This document shows positions 57,640-64,000 of a stretch of DNA of 64,000 nucleotides, piece by piece (positions within the stretch are counted from its first letter, which is position 1; each line of letters begins with the position of its first letter). This DNA is from Gnetum montanum (taxonomy: Eukaryota; Streptophyta; Gnetopsida; Gnetales; Gnetaceae): positions 139,474 to 203,473 of the forward strand of contig MNCI01028264.1 in NCBI GenBank assembly GCA_015680685.1, written 5' to 3'. Made by a program: the position numbers and the translations under genes. The notes beneath the pieces were generated by a model. It was not told the origin of the DNA. It did no database searches and worked only from the letters and a program-made list of their open reading frames with translations.

Positions 57640-59650
57640 TATTTTTGTGTTCTATGAATCTACTCTACAAGTAACCTAACATAGTGGAGTAACTTTGTAG
57701 CTAGCTTTTGTAGGCCCCTTAGTGATAACATCAAAACATAGTCATATAGATTCTTCATAGAATTGGATTTTAGTTGTACAAGTCATATTGTAATCTTTGG
57801 CTTTATACCATGCTATGCTACATTAAAATATAATGCACACATGAGTAAATTAATCTTGGAATCCTTAGTGCATTCAAGATCAGTTTTTATCTTGACATGC
57901 CTTGCAAAACCAATTTGTACAAAGCAATCCTCATAGATGACATGGTAGTGTTATTTGGAAGCTTATTCTTAGGATTTTTTTTTTATGTTCTACAAATTCA
58001 TTCTACTTAGAAGATGACATGGTAGATGAAGCTTTTTATTTCTTATAAACTAAAGGATCTTTATCTAAGTGACATGGTGAGGTGGGTCTATTAAGATGAT
58101 GTAGCTGATAGAACCAATTCTTAAGTCCATTTGTAAAAATGAGTTTCGACTCCATGAATTAGTTTTACAAGCTAACATGGAAGTGAGGATTAAATGTCTT
58201 TTAAGCTTCCAACATGCCCTTTGTAAATAGTCTACCTATATGTAGAACCATTTTGGAGAGACACTTTTCAATTCTATGAACTTGCTCATAAATGTTGACA
58301 TGGTAAAAATACTTTAAATCTTCTTCATGGAGGCAAGGTTTAGCTTTATAAACTGGTTCTATAGGTTGACATGGTAAAAATTTTTCTATACTTAAACAAC
58401 CAAATTTTATCTTTATGCATGATGCTTTTTCTTCAAAGCTAATACGACCTGATGATGATGTGGCTCATAAAATCATCTTATATCTCTTGTTTTAGAATTG
58501 GATTTTGGTTCTACAAATTAAGATAAACAACTTATGTGGTAGAGCGAAAAAGTGTATTTTTAGTAGAGCCATTTTGAATCCTAGGAATCTTTCCATATGA
58601 ATGAAGATAACTTGGCATAGAGAATTTTAAGATTCCTTGTAGAACCATTTTGTACAAAGTCTTTTTGGTTCTACAAACCTGCTCTACAAAGAAGTTGATG
58701 TGGTATGTAGAACCATATGTAATCATCCATTCCTAGAAAATTTTTTTCTTTACTTAGTAGAACTAGATTTTGGCTCTATGAATGCATGCTAAATAGGGAG
58801 CTTACCTAGTAGAGCTTCTTTGTAGTAGTTTTTAACTCTACTAACTAGTGCCACACAATTAACTAGCATGAAAGAGAAAAATGATGAGCTTGTTTATATA
58901 ACCATTTTTCCACTCTACAAATCTTCTAATCTAAATGAAGCTGGCTTGGTAGAGCCAATTTGTGTTTTTCTGTAGAGTCAAATTTTGTTCTATGAGAAAC
59001 ATTTCAGTTCAAGCTCCTTTTATTAATGACAAGGTGGCTTGTAGAATTGTTTTGTAGAGCTGTTTTTAGTTCTATGAACTTTCTTTTTATGGAAATTAAC
59101 ATGGTAGAATTAATTTAACACTTCTTCATGGAATTTCAACTTAATAAAGTGCTTATTCGGGTTGACGTGGTAGAACTATTTATGCACCTTCTTGTACATA
59201 TGATATTTAGCTCTATGAGTGATGCTTTAACTTTGAAGCTGATGTGGTAGAGTTTATTCTATGCTCGCTTTGTAAAGCCAAATTCTAGATCTACAAATAA
59301 CATCATTTCTCTAGCATTGATGTGATAAAACCGAATGGTGCATTTCTTATAGAGAAATTTCGTAGAACTACTTTCTAGCTCCATGAATTCTTCACCATAA
59401 GATAAAGCTAATGTGGTAGAGCCTATTTTCCATGCTCTTTCTCGTAGAACTAGTTCTTGGCTCTTCTAATGTACTTCACAGAATGGCTTATGTGGCATAT
59501 GGAATTTTCATACACAAAGCTAAATTTAGTCTTTTCTTTTAAATCTTGTGAAGCCTAGCTAAGTAGAACTAGATTTTAGGGCCAAATTCTGATTCTTCAA
59601 ACTTTCTCTATATCCTGACATGGCAAGCACACAATGAATCCTCCTTTTTA
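57640..59650. repeat. Degenerate ~80-bp minisatellite, about 24 units
   Basis: The core TGACATGGTAGAGCC recurs, for example at 58,296, 58,361, 58,693, 58,940, 59,092, 59,162, 59,238, 59,409 and 59,616, at spacings of 60-125 bp. Between cores sits TTGTAGAACCATTTTG followed by GTTCTACAAACTTGCTCT-like sequence. The flanking GTAGAACCA and TGGTTCTAC parts are reverse complements (perfect near 58,643-58,675), so each unit could form a hairpin. No coding frame survives. Confidence 0.75.
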
Positions 59651-60600
59651 GGTTCAAAAAAAAATCCCTCTTTCTAAAATGATGGTTTCTACATGTTCTC
59701 AACTATTTATTCTAATGCGAGATTCTTTTTGAGATGAACTTAATCTCTAAGCTCTGCAAATCAATTTACAAGGTTCCAAACAGAGAAAACATTTTCTTAA
59801 GCCAAGACAAACCACACAAGCTCTATTCCTAATAGCTAATTTGATCTTTTGCATGATGTTGAATTTAGATTGAAACCCTAGCTCTTTAACTGACTAAAAT
59901 TCTATGAGCTTAAATGATCAGAAATTTCTTGGTTTTCTATTTGGCTTCAAAACCCTCCATTAAAGAGTAATTCAAACCTTTCTAGTATTTACGTAAAACT
60001 TTGCTAAAAAATTTACGTATGCCTAAGGCTATATTTTGCGAGACAAATATTAGCTTATTCTAATTGTGAGAATATATGGATCTTTGAAAGTCATAGTAAA
60101 TCCTACAAAGAAGTAAATCCAATAATCCAAGTCTTTTGTTGTTCCAGGAAAGTAGCTATTGTCATGGTAATATATTTGAACATAAATTCTAAAGCTTCAT
60201 TCATTTGACAACATTTACCTCAAACTTGGCTTCAAATTTTTGAAACTCAAAATCACAATTAGGACTAAACTTTCTTTTCCTTTAATTGTAAGCCATAAAT
60301 TATTCTAAAATACATATTCCCTCTTTATGTATATATCGAGCTATCTGAAACCATTAGTAATTCATATAATTAAACTTAAGACTTAAGCTCTACTTCATAA
60401 ATGGCCCAAATGTGACAACACAATCCTAGTACCCCTCTTCCAAAGCATTATAAATATAATATGATTTAGTGTTACTAATCTATGATTGGTAGTTTTTATT
60501 TCGATCAAAACTAGAAATGTTTCTTAACTAGTTTGAGTATTGTTATATTTCATTACATTTGGATTATTTGTGGTATTTATTTGTGTTGGGAGTGAAGTGT
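59651..60600. other. Spacer; possible end of element D LTR near 60,422
   Basis: No gene. ATGTGACAACACA at about 60,410-60,422 would read TGTGTTGTCACAT on the minus strand and could be the LTR start, but this is weak. From about 60,510 the sequence is paralogous to the left flank of element A (CTAGTTTGAGTATTGTTAT against CTAGCTTGAGTATTATTGT). Confidence 0.35.
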
Positions 60601-60732
60601 TGGAACCTAAAATAATTGAAACATAGGTATACCTTAAGATTTATAGAAGTTTATAACTTAGTGCTACCTAGTAGAATTGAGCCTATGACTTGGGGTTACT
60701 AGGTTAAGACTTGTACCATTAGGCTAACACCT
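60601..60732 (-). mobile_element. tRNA-derived SINE, copy 4
   Basis: Minus-strand member (GTGTTAGCCTAATGGTA head, AGGCTCAATTC B box). It is flanked by direct repeats AAGTGTTGG on both sides (about 60,595 and 60,733), a good target duplication. The paralogous segment split by element A lacks it. Confidence 0.85.
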
Positions 60733-60858
60733 AAGTGTTGGTATCTCTAATGTATTTACCTTTATTATAGCTTGTTAAGGCAATAATGTAATAATATTAG
60801 GTAAATTTAGCTCTATGTTTCTAGAGAAGCTTAGTTACTTATTTATTTGATAAAGAAT

Positions 60859-61004
60859 GAGGTGTGAGTCTAGTGGTCAGATACTTGATTTGAAAGCTCC
60901 AAGTCATGGGTTCGATTATTGTAGGCAATACTAAGTTATAAAGTTCTATTTGGACTATATATCTTAGGGTGTACGTATATCACAAATAGTTCAAGATTCT
61001 AACA
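60859..61004 (+). mobile_element. tRNA-derived SINE, copy 5
   Basis: Plus-strand copy with the clearest pol III boxes: GAGTCTAGTGGTCAGATACT (A box) and CATGGGTTCGATTATTG (B box). The family tail GGCAATACTAAGTTATAAAG and ATCTTAGGGTGTACG follow. It is absent from the paralogous segment at 21.5 kb. Confidence 0.8.
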
Positions 61005-61319
61005 TCCCCATTACCTATTTACCTCCTTAGTTTTGAAAAGATAACTCCATGATCATATAATACTACCAACCTTAATTTTCTACATATATTAAAGAAAAGA
61101 AGACAACTCAATACCTCATTAATACTCTCCCTATCTATCATTAAGAGTGTAGGTAAGTAGTAGCCTTCTCTAGTTTTTTATTTTTGTAGATTTAAGTTCC
61201 ATGTTTTGTTAGCATGTTTAAGGCGCATGTTAATGCTAACTATCCAACTCATCTATTTTTAAACTAAATTTTATTTTAGAAAATATAAAAATCTTAGCAA
61301 CAAGAAGAACATAACATCA

Positions 61320-61390
61320 CATTTCTAATGTAAAACCATAAAATCATAGCTATAACAAAGACATCACATTTATAATGTGAATGATCTAGA
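61320..61390 (+). repeat. Short direct duplication in TAR upstream region
   Basis: ATCACATTTCTAATGTAAA and ATCACATTTATAATGTGAA lie about 48 bp apart. The paralog near 21,885 has only one copy. Confidence 0.6.
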
Positions 61391-61828
61391 TTGATATAAA
61401 CACTATCCTTATCCTTATCCCTTTATCCCATCCTAAATTTGGTAAGTAAGAAATAAAGTCATCCACATGCACATAATAAATGAAAAAGTGATTACTTAAC
61501 TTTTGCACACCTCCTACCTTCACAAAGGACAAGGAGCATTTATCCTATCCCATGTAATGCATTTCATTCATTGCATTAACATGGAATAAAAAACAAAAGT
61601 ATGACATCACCAAGATTACATTACTAACCAAACAATGGACCAAGCTTTCTTCAAAACCAAAGCAAATCATTACATAACTGCTATTTAACGTCGACAGAGT
61701 CCTCTTTTAATACGAAAACAGTGATATGCTCTCATACAGTCATGTTTTGTCTCATCTCTAACAGATTTTCAAGTTTGAACCAATGAAAGGGCTTTACGGG
61801 CTCGACAAACGAAGGCGATTTAATTCAT

Positions 61829-61952
61829 ACGGAAACAGCCAAAGTGTTACATTCGTGTGGTCCTATGGTGAATTTCATATCTGCTAATGAATCAGAAACA
61901 ACGAAAGTGTTAACATTCATGTGGTCCTTTTGGCGAATTTCATATTTGTGTC
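61829..61952 (+). promoter_or_regulatory. Promoter-region tandem duplication of TAR-like copy 3
   Basis: GGAAACAGCCAAAGTGTTAC...GTGGTCCTATGGTGAATTTCATAT is repeated as AGAAACAACGAAAGTGTTAA...GTGGTCCTTTTGGCGAATTTCATAT, about 65 bp apart. The copy 2 locus has one version (GGAAACAGCGAAAGGC at about 21,976). A CACGTG G-box lies nearer the gene at 62,004-62,009. Confidence 0.6.
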
Positions 61953-62057
61953 AGGAGAAGTAGGGAACACGAACTCTTGTGAAGTGCGCTTAGGCATTAA
62001 TTCCACGTGACCGTGGGCAGAGATTGCAGCGACTCACCAACGGGATCATCGTGAAGT

Positions 62058-63867
62058 ATGGAGAATCTACTTGCTCATTGCCGTTTTCATCCAAGTCTCT
62101 CTTCTTGATTCTTTCTGCTGCGCTCTTGGCTTGTGTCCTTCTTGGTGGGGTTGCAGCGCAGCAATTCGGATGGACCAAACCAGCAGCAATAGCAGCCGAA
62201 TGGGCAGCTTCTCACCATTGTTCTGGCTATGGCTTTATCTTCACCGATACTTTACAAGAGGAAAACCAGAGAGGGAAACCAGTCATATCCAGTTTGTGAG
62301 TGCCATGGTTGTTTCGAATCAGATACTTGTGCAGTCAAGTCGTTGGATTGCTCTGTAGATGTTCTCAGGTTTCTTCAGTTTCCTCTTTTTTTCTTTGCTG
62401 ACAAAATTTTGTTCCGTCTTGGTATCGGATGAGCTATAAACTGAATGATTATGCTACTAATATCCTTAATCCAGCGTTAAAGTATTGGATAATAAGGCTT
62501 CATGAGTTAGTATGTAATGCGGTGGCCAAGAACAAGTACATTGTTCCAGGGGCCGGATCAGTGCATCTTGTCAACGCAGCAGTTCATAGTCTTTCTAATT
62601 CTCCTTCTGGCAAATATCTGGAAAATCAGACCCTTGTTGTTGCCGCTGCGCCATACTACGTGGGTTGCCAATTTTTATATCGTAGTCATGTGTATATGTA
62701 CCTTCCTTATAATAATATGAATTAATAGATAACGCTGTAAAGATGATTTAACGGATGTACCTCCATTATAATAATATTAATTAATAGATAACCCCATAAT
62801 CATGATCTAACGAGTTTTTGAGTTGTTGCATTCAGTCTTTTCGAACTCAGACGCAGCGTTTTGATTCCATCAGCTCCAAGTTAAGCGGCAGGGGATTCAA
62901 AGCAATACCTGACCCAAACCGCGGGCAGAAAATTCGTGGAAATTATAACTAATTCCACTGACCCGGAAGGATACCCCGAGAAGCCAATTTTAGATGGAGA
63001 TGTACAGATTTTGTTCGAGAGAGTTTGTTATTGGCCACACTACACTCCCACCACAGAAACTGCCGACGATGTCATGTTATTCTCTCTTTCCAAACTCTGG
63101 TCATGCTGGTAGCATATTAGGGTCTGTAATTAACAAATATGTCATGTCCTTGCAATATCGTCTTTATTATCGTGTTTAACAACGTGATACGTATTGCTTA
63201 AATAATGCAGATGGGCACTTGTAAAAGACGAGGCTGTGTACAACAGAATGAGAGACTAATGTGGAGAAGAATATCAATACGGTATGCTCAGTTTTGAGCC
63301 GCCGCACTACTGAGGACTATTGTCCAGGGTTACTAGAAAAACATAGACCGCCAAAAAATGTTTTATTTGGGGTACGATGCAATGCGATGGCGCTGAAGGA
63401 AGATCGCAAATCTTTTCAGTAAGACTAATCGTTTCCCCTTGCAGAGGACCAGTTCCAGGTAACGCAACTTTTTCAGGAAAGAAATGCAACCGGCCGAAGG
63501 TAACTTCATCGATTACGTTAATCTAAGACTGAATCTTAAATAGATAAGTGATTGAATGTTGAAGCAAGGAGATGGGTTTCACGTGTAGGGTATAATTGCT
63601 GACATGCAACTGGGATGCAGACTGCACACAAGTGTTTGTGGACGCTGGAATCCAAGCCGAAAATGGTACCAACTTTGAAGGCAATCTCAATCAGACAAGG
63701 ATCAGTTTTGTGAAACGAAGGGATAATTTCGCACAAGGATCAGTTTGGTGAAACGAAGGGATAATTTCGAATTGCTTTATGAGAAACTCAAAATCTTGAT
63801 CGAAGGCTCTTCTGCCTTCCCTAAAATTATCCGTGGTGGATCTACCCGACATGTTAAAGCTGTATAG
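62058..63867 (+). pseudogene. TAR/alliinase-like aminotransferase (copy 3), nearly complete pseudogene
   Basis: PLP-dependent alliinase/TAR family member with an N-terminal EGF-like domain. Exon 1 starts at ATG 62,058 (MENLLAHC) and then shifts frame into a signal-peptide-like SLFLILSAALLACVLLGGVA. EGF cysteines follow (CSGYG; after another shift, CECHGCFESDTC), to about 62,368. Exon 2 (about 62,408-62,659) reads WYRMSYK, HELVCNAVAKNKYIVPGAGS and VVAAAPYY; the usual DPLFLEPYW segment before it is missing. Exon 3 (62,836-63,121) reads RKFVEIITNSTDPEGYPEKP and FSLSK, with a 2-bp loss before GHAG. Exon 4 (63,211-63,281) reads WALVKDEAVYNRMRD. Exon 5 (about 63,354-63,496) reads GYDAMRWR, stop, RKIANLF. 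Exon 6 (about 63,590-63,867) reads WDADCTQVFVDAG and ends at TAG. A 38-bp duplication splits it. Splice sites look sound. It decayed recently compared with its neighbours. Confidence 0.88.
63695..63770 (+). repeat. 38-bp tandem duplication in TAR exon 6
   Basis: ACAAGGATCAGTTTTGTGAA begins at 63,695, and the same 38 bp with a single change (TTTTG to TTTGG) recurs at 63,733. Because 38 is not a multiple of three it shifts the frame. The C-terminal reading resumes in the second copy (NFELLYEKLKILIEG). Confidence 0.95.
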
Positions 63868-64000
63868 ATATATGCAGCTACTTTACTTTATGCTCCTTCA
63901 AGGAATAGTGTCCTAAATAAAGTCCACAGTTATGTAGGCCTAGTGTAAACCTAAGGTCATATCCGGTGTTTCCTTGGTGGACGGCAGCATATGTGTGTGG

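Noticed and set aside
60859-60930. Possible tRNA gene (good A and B boxes)
   Set aside because: The sequence does not fold into arms I can pair, and the same head with the same non-tRNA tail occurs in five places, so it is a SINE.
61990-62178. Minus-strand 62-codon frame (PPRRTQAKSAAERIKK)
   Set aside because: Antisense shadow of TAR-like exon 1, which has a signal peptide and EGF-like cysteines in the sense direction.

Overview
The window is AT-rich plant nuclear DNA dominated by old, decayed Ty3/gypsy LTR retrotransposons. Interspersed with them are small islands of low-copy sequence that carry broken, intron-containing plant genes. The diverged LTR pairs, long element bodies, nested insertions, lack of any intact gene and relics of plant hormone genes suggest a large seed-plant genome. 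A gymnosperm is my guess; I did not confirm the species.

Left island (about 0.6-6.4 kb). Three minus-strand relics lie close together. The first is the receiver domain of a type-B cytokinin response regulator (629-1212). The second is an alliinase / tryptophan-aminotransferase-related (TAR) fragment (about 2960-3427). The third is a LOG-like cytokinin-activating phosphoribohydrolase (about 3640-4809). An unrecognised decayed coding stretch (2123-2865) runs on the plus strand. At 5.6-6.24 kb there is a 76-bp tandem duplication and a four-unit minisatellite.

6.5-9.69 kb is repeat-derived: two tRNA-like SINE copies, a probable LTR end with a primer-binding site, and a gag scrap. Element A (9,691-21,495, minus strand) is a Ty3/gypsy element with two very diverged LTRs and decayed gag, protease, RT, RNase H and integrase. 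Its flanks are paralogous to 60.5-62 kb, so it sits in one copy of a duplicated segment. That segment also carries the promoter and first-exon remains of a second TAR-like gene (about 21,960-22,263).

22.3-38.6 kb: degenerate long-period repeats interrupted by element B (24,193-37,175, plus strand), an Athila-type gypsy element with an extra ORF after pol. A 498-bp assembly gap follows (38,643-39,140). 39.1-43.1 kb holds an LTR end with an initiator-Met-type PBS and a minus-strand gag relic (element D). The presumed D LTR is split by element C (43,083-56,199, plus strand), a sister of element B with the same layout. The probable remainder of the D LTR (56.2 to about 60.4 kb) contains about 24 degenerate units of an 80-bp minisatellite.

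Right island (60.5-63.9 kb): two SINE copies, then a nearly complete six-exon TAR/alliinase-like pseudogene (62,058-63,867) with its promoter region. It carries several frameshifts, stops and a 38-bp tandem duplication.

The most novel-looking signal is that both Athila-type elements carry an internal copy of a U3-like promoter (GTCAAC/GTTGATG repeats plus a TATA box) just upstream of their extra ORF. The gene relics are the most informative content for plant biology: parts of cytokinin response, cytokinin activation and auxin-type aminotransferase genes within 5 kb.
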